Part shown: positions 24,464 through 34,039 of the stretch, piece after piece
Numbering within the stretch: the stretch's first letter is position 1
How the letters are laid out: every line of letters begins with the position of its first letter
From: DSYU01 sp964437595
GTDB taxonomy: Bacteria; Chloroflexota; Anaerolineae; Anaerolineales; Anaerolineaceae
Assembly: GCA_964437595.1 (NCBI GenBank)
Contig: CAYTHO010000022.1
Coordinates: forward strand, 1 to 64,000
Length of the DNA: 64,000 bases
Direction: 5' to 3'
Position numbers and translations under genes: made by a program
Notes under the pieces: model-generated
The model's database searches: none
Seen by the model: the letters and a program-made list of their open reading frames with translations, nothing else
What the model was told of the DNA's origin: nothing

Positions 24464-24961
24464 ATGGCAGAACGCGCCTCGGCGATCATTATCAGCAAGC
24501 GGCATATTTTGCTCATCCACCGCATCCGGACGAAGGGTGAGTTTTACGTATTTCCGGGTGGAAATATCGAGGCGGGCGAGACCGCCGAGGCGGCCTGCGC
24601 GCGCGAGGTGCTGGAAGAGACCGGGCTGCCAGCGGTGTGGCTGGAGCCTGCCTTTGACCATGCCCTGCCCGACCGGATGGCGCGCTACTTTTTCGTCTCG
24701 GTGGGGGAGGGGACGCTTTCGGTGGGCGGGCCGGAGGCGTTCAAGCGGTCGGAGAAAAACCGCTACCTGCTGGAATGGATCCCGCTGGTGAAGCTGGGTG
24801 AATATGCTTTGCGGCCCGCGGCGGTGCGCGATGCGATTGTGCGGGTGATTGAAGAAGGCGGGCTGGTGCGCGAGGCCCCCGACCTGGCCCAGCGCCGGGA
24901 GCGGATGAAGGAAATCCTGCTGGTTTCTAAACCGCTGAAGGGCCTTCCGGACGCGGACTGA
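24464..24961 (+). CDS. Nudix hydrolase
   Basis: This 165-aa protein shows the full Nudix box: GGNIEAGETAEAACAREVLE followed by ETGL. It would cleave a nucleoside diphosphate linked to another moiety, with Mg2+ bound by the box glutamates. Substrate specificity is not evident. ATG 24464 is chosen because the extended -10 lies just upstream; the frame is open back to 24431 but that part covers the promoter. Its last 35 bp overlap the end of the convergent CHAD gene. Confidence 0.88.
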   Translation: MAERASAIIISKRHILLIHRIRTKGEFYVFPGGNIEAGETAEAACAREVLEETGLPAVWLEPAFDHALPDRMARYFFVSVGEGTLSVGGPEAFKRSEKNRYLLEWIPLVKLGEYALRPAAVRDAIVRVIEEGGLVREAPDLAQRRERMKEILLVSKPLKGLPDAD

Positions 24962-25937
24962 GCGGCGGATAGACCTGCCCAATTTGCTGGAACGGCACCT
25001 GGATGGCGCCGCGCAGATCGTTAAACAGACCCGCAGACTGCCACGCGCGCCAGTTCTCGACGAACTTTTCATATAAGCTGCCGCGCTCCTGGAGCCGGTC
25101 CTGCTCGAGGGACTGGATGCCCGCCACCAGCGGTTTGAAGGCGCGGTCGGAGCCGAAGTATTCCACCACGCGCTGGTGCTCTTCTTCCAGGAAGGTGGGC
25201 AAGAACTGCTGCCAGACGTCGCAGTCGTGGATTTCGCCCAGCAGGTCCTGCATGGTTTTGACGGCCTGGATATAGGCTTGCAGTTGGCTGGCGTACAGAG
25301 GGGCGAAGGTTTCCAGGGTGTAGCGCAGCCACTTGGCAGCAATGCGCATCTGGTGCAGTTCGGTCACTTTATCGGGCTGTTCGACGATTTCATCGAAGGC
25401 CAGCAGCGCATCGAGCCGGGTGGAGATGGCCTGGAAGCTGTGCCGGTAAAGCGTGGGGGTATATACGTAAACTTCCACGGAGCGGTCGGCCAGCGGCTGG
25501 AGCCGGGCGGTCATGTTGGGAATCAGGGCGCTGGCGGTCAGCGCGTCCATGGCTTCGACGAGGGGCGCCTGGAGTTTTTCGCGCTTCTGGCGCAGGCGCA
25601 GCATCAGGCGCTGGATGCCGGGCACGGCTTTTTTGTCCGCCAGCCCGGCGCTGAATTTTTGCAGCCATTCGATCTGCACGTCAGTGTCGCGCGCTTCGCC
25701 TAAGGCGCGGGTCACCCGGCGGATGCCGTCCAGCCATTTCCTGGCTTTTTTGGAGGGCAGGCAGCCGATAAAGAGGGGCAGGGCGGCGCGCAGCCGGCGC
25801 GATGCGACCCGAGCGTCGTGCACGTGTTCGATATCCGGACGGCCTTCGCGCACCCCTTCGATTTGACTTTCCAGCGCCGTAAGGTGCTTGAGGAGCACGC
25901 CCGCGCCAAAGACACAGGAGCCTTCATCGAGACGCAT
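24927..25937 (-). CDS. CHAD domain protein (polyphosphate-associated)
   Basis: This 336-aa, mostly helical protein has the CHAD hallmark near the N-terminus (HVHDARVASRRLRAALPLF) and a second half with KVTELHQMRIAAKWLRYTLE. These conserved histidines and basic residues form the basic groove. CHAD domains are known to bind inorganic polyphosphate. It lies 4 nt after phoU at the end of the phosphate gene block, which supports a polyphosphate role. ATG 25937 avoids overlap with phoU; ATG 25964 is possible. No ppk or CYTH domain is visible. Confidence 0.85.
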   Translation of the reverse strand: MRLDEGSCVFGAGVLLKHLTALESQIEGVREGRPDIEHVHDARVASRRLRAALPLFIGCLPSKKARKWLDGIRRVTRALGEARDTDVQIEWLQKFSAGLADKKAVPGIQRLMLRLRQKREKLQAPLVEAMDALTASALIPNMTARLQPLADRSVEVYVYTPTLYRHSFQAISTRLDALLAFDEIVEQPDKVTELHQMRIAAKWLRYTLETFAPLYASQLQAYIQAVKTMQDLLGEIHDCDVWQQFLPTFLEEEHQRVVEYFGSDRAFKPLVAGIQSLEQDRLQERGSLYEKFVENWRAWQSAGLFNDLRGAIQVPFQQIGQVYPPLSPRPEGPSAV

Positions 25938-25941
25938 GGTG

Positions 25942-26619
25942 TTATTCCGTATCTTCTTCGTCATCCGTATCCATTTCCATCAGTTCGCCGGTGGCGACGA
26001 ATACGGTGCGCTCGCAGATGTTGGTTACGCGGTCGGCGAAGCGCTCGATGTTGTGCGCCACCCACATCATCTGGTTGGCCTGGTCGATGGTCTCGGGATT
26101 GGCGATCATCGAAGCCACGGCATCGCGGTGGATCTGGTTGTAGAAGGCATCGACCTGGTCGTCCTCCGCCGGGATTTCGTGGGCAACCTGCGCGTTGCCG
26201 GTGATAAAAGCGCCTAACGCGCGGTGGAGCATGCTCACCGCCAGGCCGGTCATGGTGGAAAAGTCGCGCAGGCTGATGGGGATGGCTGCATCGCCCAGGT
26301 GGAGGTTGATCTTGGCGATCCCTTTGGCATAGTCGCCCATGCGCTCCAGCTCGGTAATCACTTCCAGGATGGCTGCCATCTGGCGCAGGTCGCGCGCCAT
26401 GGGCTGCTGGGTGGCAATCAGGATCAGGATGGCATTCTCGATGGCATAGCGCTTTTCATTGACGAGCATGTCATCGTTGTAGATTTTCCTGGAGGCAGGC
26501 AAATCGCGGCGGATCAGCGCGTCGACGGATGCGGTGATGGCCTGCTCAACCATGCTGCCGAGCAGTAAAACCTCGTCTTGAAGGTGATGGATCTGGCGGT
26601 CCAGGGTTTCACGTGGCAT
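25942..26619 (-). CDS. phoU: Phosphate-specific transport system regulator PhoU
   Basis: This 225-aa protein is built of two three-helix bundles, each with the PhoU metal-binding pattern (ELERMGDYAKGIAKINLHLG; NIERFADRVTNICERTVF). It dampens phosphate signalling and PstSCAB uptake when phosphate is ample. It starts 26 nt after pstB on the same strand. The C-terminus is acidic (EMDTDDEEDTE). It is followed within 4 nt by the CHAD gene, giving a pstB-phoU-CHAD unit. Confidence 0.93.
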   Translation of the reverse strand: MPRETLDRQIHHLQDEVLLLGSMVEQAITASVDALIRRDLPASRKIYNDDMLVNEKRYAIENAILILIATQQPMARDLRQMAAILEVITELERMGDYAKGIAKINLHLGDAAIPISLRDFSTMTGLAVSMLHRALGAFITGNAQVAHEIPAEDDQVDAFYNQIHRDAVASMIANPETIDQANQMMWVAHNIERFADRVTNICERTVFVATGELMEMDTDDEEDTE

Positions 26620-26645
26620 AGCATGCCTCTTGGGTGGTAGGTGAA

Positions 26646-27509
26646 TTAACCAAAGCGCCCACTGATGTAATCTTCAGTGTATTTATGCCTGGGGTTGGTG
26701 AATATTTGCGTTGTGCGGTCGTGCTCGACCAGGTAACCCATGCGGCGCTCGTTGACCATAAAGAATGCGGTATAGTCCGAAACGCGCGCCGCCTGCTGCA
26801 TATTGTGGGTAACTATGATGATTGTAACATCCTTTACCAGCTCGCGGATGAGTTCCTCGATGCGGTAGGTGGCGATGGGGTCCAGCGCCGAGGCGGGCTC
26901 ATCCATGAGGATCACGTCTGGCTCGATCGCCAGCGCGCGGGCGATGCACAGGCGCTGCTGCTGCCCGCCGGAGAGCGAGGCGGCGCTCTGGTGCAGCTGG
27001 TCTTTCACTTCGTCCCACAGGGCGGCCTGGTTCAGGCTGCGCTCGACGATCTCGTCGAGCAGAGAGCGCTTATTTACTCCGTACAGTTTTGGCCCATAGG
27101 CCACGTTATCGTAGATGCTTTTGGGGAAGGGGTTGGGGCGCTGGAATACCATGCCCACCCGGCGGCGCACATCGACCACGTCCATGCCTTCCGAGTAAAT
27201 ATCGACCCCATCCAGCAGTACCTGCCCCGTAACGCGCGCGCCTGGCACCAGGTCGTTCATGCGGTTGAAGCAGCGCAGTACGGTGGATTTGCCGCAGCCA
27301 GAAGGCCCGATGATCGCCGTCACCCGGTTGGCGCGTACTTCCATGCTGATGTCGCCGACCGCCTGGAACTTGCCGTAGAACAGGGCAAGGTCTTTTGTCT
27401 CCATCTTAATCGGGTTGTTTTCCTTTTCCTCCAACGCCAGCACTTGTAGAGCGGAGGGGATGGACGGACTGGCATTATCGGATGGTGCGGAGCCCTGGTC
27501 AAATCTCAT
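26646..27509 (-). CDS. pstB: Phosphate ABC transporter ATP-binding protein PstB
   Basis: This is a 287-aa protein. Walker A is GPSGCGKST, the Q-loop region is VFQRPNPFPKSIYDN, the signature is LSGGQQQR, and Walker B is VILMDEPASALDP. These are all PstB-specific. It energises high-affinity phosphate uptake with PstA and PstC. ATG 27509 gives about 35 extra N-terminal residues; ATG 27404 would give the standard 252 aa. The genes for PstS, PstC and PstA are not in this window, so the transporter is split or encoded elsewhere. Confidence 0.93.
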   Translation of the reverse strand: MRFDQGSAPSDNASPSIPSALQVLALEEKENNPIKMETKDLALFYGKFQAVGDISMEVRANRVTAIIGPSGCGKSTVLRCFNRMNDLVPGARVTGQVLLDGVDIYSEGMDVVDVRRRVGMVFQRPNPFPKSIYDNVAYGPKLYGVNKRSLLDEIVERSLNQAALWDEVKDQLHQSAASLSGGQQQRLCIARALAIEPDVILMDEPASALDPIATYRIEELIRELVKDVTIIIVTHNMQQAARVSDYTAFFMVNERRMGYLVEHDRTTQIFTNPRHKYTEDYISGRFG

Positions 27510-27552
27510 GCGGTAAAACCCTTTGATAAAGTATAACCGAAAAGATCCAGAT

Positions 27553-28261
<709 letters not shown>

Positions 28262-28269
<8 letters not shown>

Positions 28270-29485
28270 GCATCCCCCGCATTTCCTCGAGCAACAGGAG
28301 CAGTTTCTCGGCTAAGTCCCGGCGGTTGAAGTGCTTTTCAATGTAGCGGCGCCCGTTCATGCCCATCTGGGCGGCCTGGTCGGGCGCGCTGGCAAGCTGG
28401 CGGACGGCCTGGGCCAGCGCCGCGGGATCGCCCGGTTGGGCAAAGACCCCCGCCTGGGCGGCTTCCACCACCTGGCGGATGACGCCGTCGATGGCGAGGA
28501 TCACCGGCCTGCCGGCAGCCATATAATCAAACACTTTGTTGGGGTAGGTGGTTTTATACAGCTCCAGGGGTTTCAAAATTGCCACGCAGGCGTTGGACGC
28601 AGCCAGCACCTCGCGCATGCGGTCTTTGGGGACCGGCGGCAGGAAGGACACGTTGGTCAGCGCCATTTGGTCCGCCAGGGCTTGCAGGTGAGCTTTCTCT
28701 TTGCCATCACCTACCATTATAAATTGAATCGACGGCGCATCGCGCAGCAGGACGGCGGCTTGCAGAATGATTTCCAGGTCGTTCGACATGCCGTGCGCGC
28801 CGGCGTAGATCACCACGAACTTGCCTTCCAGCCCATGGGCCGCGCGGAAGGCCTGCCCGTCCGCGTTGGGGTCGAACATCTGCGGCTCCGCGCCGTTGGG
28901 CACCAGCTCGACCCAGCGGGCGCCGCGCGCGGTGACGTGCTGGATAAAGCCCGGCGAATTGACCATCACGCGGTCGGCGCGGTGGTACAGGAAGCGCTCC
29001 AGCCAGAGCGAGGCGCGGATGAGGAGCGGGCTGCGCAGCACGCCCACGGCGATGGCGAAGGCGGGCCACAGGTCGCGTACTTCGAACAGGAAAGGCGCGC
29101 GCTTGAGGCGGGCCAGCAGCCAGGCGGTGACGCCCTGGAAAATGGGCGGCGAAGTGCCCCACACCAGGTCGACGTGCTTCACCCGCAGCCCGACCAGGAA
29201 GGAGGAGACCATAAAGCTGATGAAGCTGAATACGCGGTGGACGAAGTTTTTGTGCAGGGCGGAGTAGGTGTAGGTGCGCAGGATGGTGATGCCGGGCTCG
29301 GGCTCCTGGCGGACCACCCAGGGGATGCGCTTCTGGCGTGATTTGCCGGTCAGGTAGCTGACCGGGCTGGCAATGACGGTGACGCGGTGCCCCTTTTCAA
29401 CCAGGCAGCGGGCCAGCTCGTGGTGGCGGGTGCCGCCAGCTTCGTCGAGGGATGCAAAGGCCTGGTGGATAAAGAGAATGTGCAT
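28262..29485 (-). CDS. GT4 glycosyltransferase (WbuB-like)
   Basis: This 407-aa GT-B enzyme opens MHILFIHQAFASLDEAGGTR. It has the WGTSPPIFQGVTAWLLARLK and FEVRDLWPAFAIAVG segments typical of WbuB/L-fucosamine-transferase-like enzymes. The C-terminal donor site includes VPNGAEPQMF and NKVFDYMAAGRPVIL. It probably adds a sugar in surface polysaccharide synthesis. It follows the heparinase-like gene by 1 nt, forming the last gene of the minus-strand arm, and overlaps the response regulator, so read-through links the two blocks. Confidence 0.85.
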
Positions 29486-29486
29486 G

Positions 29487-31457
29487 CTACTCCTCTAGAA
29501 CCCAGTCGCTGTACATGGTCAGCGGGCGGGGGCACTGCACCTGAAGGGAAAAGGACAGGGCGGGGAACTTTTGATTATAGGTCGGGGAAAACCAGCCGAG
29601 GGTGGGGTCCACCTCTTGCGGCCCAAGCAGCGCCTGCCCGGCGCGCACCAGCGAGAAATGATCGATTTGCGAGTAGGCGGAATTGACGATCTCCGCGTTG
29701 AGGCTGAGCCGCACGCGCCCACCTGCCGGGCGGGTAAGGGTGAGCGTGTTTTCCGCGAACTCCCAGGGCCAGTCGGGCAGCAGCCAGTGCAGGCGGAAGG
29801 TGAACACCTTGTAGAAGCCGTCGACGGTCTCTGTGGCGTGGTGCAACTGGTCGATGACCTGCCAGCGGCCCGGCCCGGCGGCCTTGAGGATGCGCCGGTG
29901 GGTTACGCCCAGGCGCTGGTAGCCGGTATGGCGGGCGGCGATAGCCGTGACCGGGCTGCCCTGCGTCTCGACCGGCCCGGCCTGGGCCCAGTCCAGCCAG
30001 AGGAAGCGCCCGCTGCGCTGCATCTGGTCCTGGTGGTTAACCACGACGGTGTTGTGCACCAGGGTGGCGGACAGGGCATTATCCCAGGGTGGCGGGGCGG
30101 TGTAGCGGTAGCTCCCGGCATCCAGGGCGATATTTTCGCCGCGCCACCACAGGTCCACGTGGAGCTGGTCGGCGTGGGAAGGGCGGCTGGTGAAGGCAGC
30201 GGCGCGCAGCGCGGCCCAACTGCTGCCGTTCTGCACCCAGGGGACGGCGGGCGTGCTGGGGCGCGGCAGGGGGGTCTCGGCGGAGTCCGCTGGCGCGCTG
30301 ACCGGCAGGCCCAGCCACAGGCACAGCTCATCCCACGGGCCGGGCGGGAAGGTGGGCCGATTGAGGAAGGCGCGCGCGGCGGCCTGGGCCACGGGGCGGT
30401 AGTCGCCAAACGCGCCGCCGCTGAGGGGCAGGATGTTGGCCCCATCGTTGGAGCCCAGGTTGGGCGCGCCGCCGCTGTGGGGGTCCACCTGGGCCAGCAG
30501 CCAGGTGGCTGCCGCGGCGAGGCGGGCCTGGGTATGCGGGGGGAAGGGCTGGCGGAAGGACAGCGCCTGCAGCGCGGCGTGCAGCATCAGGCGGTGATAG
30601 TTCAGGCTGTGCTGCGCATAGGTACCATCGGGGGCAATCTGGCTGCGCAGGGCCAGGTTCAGCTCCTGCCAGCCCAGCTCTCGCCATGCCCGTGCCTGGG
30701 GGTGCTCGTCCAGGGCGAAGCTGGCGGCGTACAGCCCCAGGGCTTCGGTGATGTGGTGGTTGTTATTCTGGGCGCGGGCGTAGCACAGCGTGGGCGGGAT
30801 GCGCGCGGCATGGGCGGCAACGGCCTGCGCCAGGTGGGCTATCTGGTCGGGGGTGCTGCGCGGGGAGTGCTGGAATACACCGGCGGCGAACACCAGCGCC
30901 AGCAGGCGCAGGGCCACTTCCTGCGCGGAGCACCAGTTGGGGCCCTGGTTGGTTGGGTTGCCCTGCACGAACTGGTCGAAATACTGCCAAAATGCGGCGG
31001 GGTAGGCTTCATCGCCGGTGAGCCGGTAGGCGCGCGCGAGGGTGTAAGCCCAGCCAAAGCGGGCCGGTTCCCACAGCAGCTTGAGGTCTTCGACGCCCCA
31101 GGACTGCGGGCGGCTTTCGTAGTACGTCCAGTGCTGGCTGGCGTCGGGCGGGGTGAGCAGAATGGGCGCCGGCGGCCCGCCAAAAAGGCGCGCCTGCCCG
31201 CTGACCACCTCATCCGCTTCGGCGACGGCCTGATCCAGCCGGTCGCCTAATATTTCTTCCAGGCGGCGGACATCTGGGATGGCAAACGGCGCGTGGATGG
31301 GGGCGGCATATTCGGGGAGATCACCAACCGGGGTGGCTTTGCGGTAGCTGCCGCTGCGCAGGCGGACCTGGTACAGCGCGTACCAGAAAACCTGGCGGGC
31401 GCCGAGCTGGCGAGCAGCCTTTAAAGCTACGATAAAGCGGTTGGGATGCTTTTTCAT
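29487..31457 (-). CDS. Heparinase II/III family protein
   Basis: This 656-aa protein has an N-terminal helical toroid (alginate-lyase-like region, about 80-380) with NNHHITEALGLYAAS as the active-site segment. The C-terminal beta-sandwich is heparinase II/III-like (SHADQLHVDLWWRGENIALD, then GSYRYT). Members of this family next to bi-domain oxidoreductases and glycosyltransferases are common in exopolysaccharide loci, where they may trim or modify the polymer. I see no clear signal peptide, so export or location is uncertain. Confidence 0.85.
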   Translation of the reverse strand: MKKHPNRFIVALKAARQLGARQVFWYALYQVRLRSGSYRKATPVGDLPEYAAPIHAPFAIPDVRRLEEILGDRLDQAVAEADEVVSGQARLFGGPPAPILLTPPDASQHWTYYESRPQSWGVEDLKLLWEPARFGWAYTLARAYRLTGDEAYPAAFWQYFDQFVQGNPTNQGPNWCSAQEVALRLLALVFAAGVFQHSPRSTPDQIAHLAQAVAAHAARIPPTLCYARAQNNNHHITEALGLYAASFALDEHPQARAWRELGWQELNLALRSQIAPDGTYAQHSLNYHRLMLHAALQALSFRQPFPPHTQARLAAAATWLLAQVDPHSGGAPNLGSNDGANILPLSGGAFGDYRPVAQAAARAFLNRPTFPPGPWDELCLWLGLPVSAPADSAETPLPRPSTPAVPWVQNGSSWAALRAAAFTSRPSHADQLHVDLWWRGENIALDAGSYRYTAPPPWDNALSATLVHNTVVVNHQDQMQRSGRFLWLDWAQAGPVETQGSPVTAIAARHTGYQRLGVTHRRILKAAGPGRWQVIDQLHHATETVDGFYKVFTFRLHWLLPDWPWEFAENTLTLTRPAGGRVRLSLNAEIVNSAYSQIDHFSLVRAGQALLGPQEVDPTLGWFSPTYNQKFPALSFSLQVQCPRPLTMYSDWVLEE

Positions 31458-31530
31458 ACGGTGGACGAGTTGCTCTCGATTTTATGCGCCGTGGAAACCC
31501 GGATGCTGGCGAACAGGGCCGCGCCGGGCC

Positions 31531-33726
31531 TTATTCATGGACAGCGACCGGACGGTTCTCCGCCAGCGCATCCAGCGCGGCAAACGCGGCGCGCGTGACC
31601 CCAACCAGTTCATTATAAGCGATTGGCGGCGGGCCACCCTTACGAACTGCGTCCAGGAAGGCGCTCCAGGCTGCGCGGTGGCCTTTATCCTGGGCGAGGC
31701 GCGATTCGAGCACCTGGCGGCGGCCATCCTGAACCAGCTCCAGGCGGCGGAAATCGTCCAGCACAGCCACGCGCCCGCCGCGGAAGACCTCGACGCGCTC
31801 CTTGGGGAAGCTCTTGTCGCCGTTGGCAAGGTAGGCGATGCTGCCCAGCGAGCCATCCGGGAAGGTAAGGGTGATGAGCACGTTGTCCTGGCGGTAGCGG
31901 CCATTGTCGGGCAGGGCCTGCGCGCTGACCGAAACCGGCGCGGCGCCCGCCAGGAAGGTGAGGAAGTCGATAAAATGGCAGCCCTCGCCGATGATGCGCC
32001 CGCCGCCCTGAGCCGGGTCCTGCGTCCAGTGGTTGAGCGGGATGGCCCCTGCGTTGACGCGGTAGTGGGCCACGAACGGCTCGCCGGAAGGGGCCAGGAA
32101 TTCGCGCAGGCGGACGGCATGCGGGGCGAAGCGGCGGTTGAAGCCGACCATCAGCAGGGGCAGGGCTTCGGCGGCGAGCGGCGCGCTGGTAAGCGGCGCG
32201 CTAATAAGCGCGGAGGCGATTTCGTCCAGCTCGGCGGGGGTGATGGCGAGGGGCTTTTCGCAGTAGACGTGCTTGCCGGAGCGCAGGGCGGCTAGCACCT
32301 GGCGAGCGTGGTGCTGGTGGCGGGTGAGGATGGCCACCACGTTAATATCCGGCGACTGTAGAATTTCATCTTCGTTCGAGGCCGCCGAGGCGAAGCCAAA
32401 GCGCTGGGCGGCCTGGCGGGCGGTGAGACCGGAAGCGGATGCAATGACCGCCTTGCGCACCCCACCCACTTTGCTGACGGCAGGCAGGAAAACGGCGGTG
32501 GCATAGTTGCCCGCGCCCAGCACGCCCAGGGCGGGTTCTCCGGCGATGGGGCGGGCGCTGGCGACCTGGGGCAGGGTCACCCGGGTGAGCGGGACTTCCG
32601 TTGTTTCGGACTGCGTATAGGTAAGAAGCACGCCCAGGAACGGCTCGCGGCGCTTCCCGGTGATCAATTCATAAGCCTGGGTAGCATCCTCGATGGGGAA
32701 GCGGTGGCTGATCAGCGGGCGCACGTCCAGATGCCCGCCGCCCATCAGGTCGACAAAACTCTCCAGGTTGCGCCCCTCGGTCCAGCGCACGAAGCCGGGC
32801 GGGTAATCCAGCCCGCGCTCTTCGTAGGCGGTGTCGTAGCGGCCGGGGCCGTATGAGCGGGATACCTGGAAGAACAGCTCTTTTTCGTAGTAAATTTTGC
32901 GGGGGATGGCTAAACCCACCGCGCCGATGGCGACCACCCGCCCCCGGTCGCGGGCCAGCAGGCCAGCCAATTCAATCGGGTCATTGGAGCGAGCGTCGGC
33001 GCAGATCAGGACTACATCGAAGCCCATGCCGCGCGAGAAGGCGCGCCCGGCCTCTTCGGCCTGGGGGCGGGGCACGGTGTTGTATCCCAGCGACTGGGCC
33101 AGTTGAATGCGGCGCGGGTCGAGGTCGATGCCGAACACAGCGCACCCGGCGGCGCGGGCGATGCCCGCCGCGAGCAGCCCGAGCAGGCCCATACCGATGA
33201 TGGCGACCCGCTCGCCGACCTGGGGCTGGGCAAGGCGGAAACCGTGCAGGGCGATGGCGCCCAGGGTGGTGAAAGCGGCGGACTCGAAGTCGACGCTGTC
33301 GGGCAGGCGCGCCAGCAGGTTGCGGGGAACGACGGCATATTCGGCGTGGACGGCGTAACTGCCCCCGGCGCAGGCCACCCGGTCGCCGATTTGGAAACCT
33401 TCCATGCCCTTGCCCAGCGCGGTAATGGTGCCAGCGGAGGAGTAGCCCAGGGCCATGGGCTGTTCGAGGCGGTTGAAAGCGGCTTCGATGGTCGGCAGGA
33501 GGCCTTCGCGGCGGGCTTTGTCGAGCACCTGGCGCACCAGGTCGGGGCGCGAGCGGGCCTTGCCCAGCAGGCTTTTTTCGGCAAACTCCACCACCATGCG
33601 TTCGGTTCCGGCGGATACCAGCGAGGCGGCAGTGCGCACCAGGGCGGTACCGGGGCGCGGGGCGGGGCAGGGCACGTCGACAACCTGCGTGCGCCCGTCG
33701 CGCATATTTTGAAGTAGCTGTTTCAT
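31531..33726 (-). CDS. Bi-domain oxidoreductase: MDR dehydrogenase fused to Gfo/Idh/MocA
   Basis: This is a 731-aa protein. Residues 1-345 are a zinc-independent-looking medium-chain dehydrogenase (nucleotide motif GMGLLGLLAAGIARAAG). Residues about 380-731 are a Gfo/Idh/MocA oxidoreductase (dinucleotide motif VLGAGNYATAVF, catalytic-region motif CEKPLAIT). Such fusions recur in surface polysaccharide clusters and are presumed to modify a sugar. A minus-strand TATAAT (33769-33764) lies upstream, and AAGGA precedes the ATG. It heads the minus-strand arm of the locus. Confidence 0.9.
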   Translation of the reverse strand: MKQLLQNMRDGRTQVVDVPCPAPRPGTALVRTAASLVSAGTERMVVEFAEKSLLGKARSRPDLVRQVLDKARREGLLPTIEAAFNRLEQPMALGYSSAGTITALGKGMEGFQIGDRVACAGGSYAVHAEYAVVPRNLLARLPDSVDFESAAFTTLGAIALHGFRLAQPQVGERVAIIGMGLLGLLAAGIARAAGCAVFGIDLDPRRIQLAQSLGYNTVPRPQAEEAGRAFSRGMGFDVVLICADARSNDPIELAGLLARDRGRVVAIGAVGLAIPRKIYYEKELFFQVSRSYGPGRYDTAYEERGLDYPPGFVRWTEGRNLESFVDLMGGGHLDVRPLISHRFPIEDATQAYELITGKRREPFLGVLLTYTQSETTEVPLTRVTLPQVASARPIAGEPALGVLGAGNYATAVFLPAVSKVGGVRKAVIASASGLTARQAAQRFGFASAASNEDEILQSPDINVVAILTRHQHHARQVLAALRSGKHVYCEKPLAITPAELDEIASALISAPLTSAPLAAEALPLLMVGFNRRFAPHAVRLREFLAPSGEPFVAHYRVNAGAIPLNHWTQDPAQGGGRIIGEGCHFIDFLTFLAGAAPVSVSAQALPDNGRYRQDNVLITLTFPDGSLGSIAYLANGDKSFPKERVEVFRGGRVAVLDDFRRLELVQDGRRQVLESRLAQDKGHRAAWSAFLDAVRKGGPPPIAYNELVGVTRAAFAALDALAENRPVAVHE

Positions 33727-34039
33727 GCGAGTCGTTCCTTCCGCGTTTGATCTTTGGGCCTTTATTATATTCGATTCGGGCTTGCTATTCTGTTAATGCC
33801 TGGCAAAGCCTGTGACATATAATAGGGAGCAGTAGGTAGTGATTAGTTGATGTGAGCAAGTGATTCGAACCGGAGAGCCAGGTCTACGATGCCGCAAAAC
33901 CTTGCCCAATCGAGGACCTAACCCCCGCGGAGCAATGGCGCATCTGCACGCAACGGCTCTCTCCGCTTCCCCCTTCCCGGGGCGGGAAGGGGGACCTAAG
34001 TTCGGCCTAAATAATCATTTCATTATCGAAGAGAATTTT
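33727..34039 (+). other. Divergent intergenic region with structured leader
   Basis: This 313-bp gap carries a minus-strand TATAAT (33764-33769) and a plus-strand TATAAT (33818-33823). The presumed leader folds: GAGAGCC (33873-33879) pairs with GGCTCTC (33955-33961), enclosing AGGTC (33880-33884) with GACCT (33915-33919). A separate hairpin at 33969-33993 has a 10-bp stem (CCCCCTTCCC/GGGAAGGGGG). I see no gene here and recognise no known riboswitch class. Confidence 0.5.

Noticed and set aside
29571..31250. Long plus-strand open frame antisense to the heparinase-like gene
   Set aside because: It mirrors codon periodicity of the GC-rich minus-strand gene, has a low-complexity composition (Gly, Ala, Arg, Gln) and lacks recognisable motifs.
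33871..33965. c-di-GMP (GEMM) riboswitch
   Set aside because: CGCAAAACC- and ACGCAA-like pieces are present, but their order, spacing and the required tetraloop-receptor parts do not match the class.
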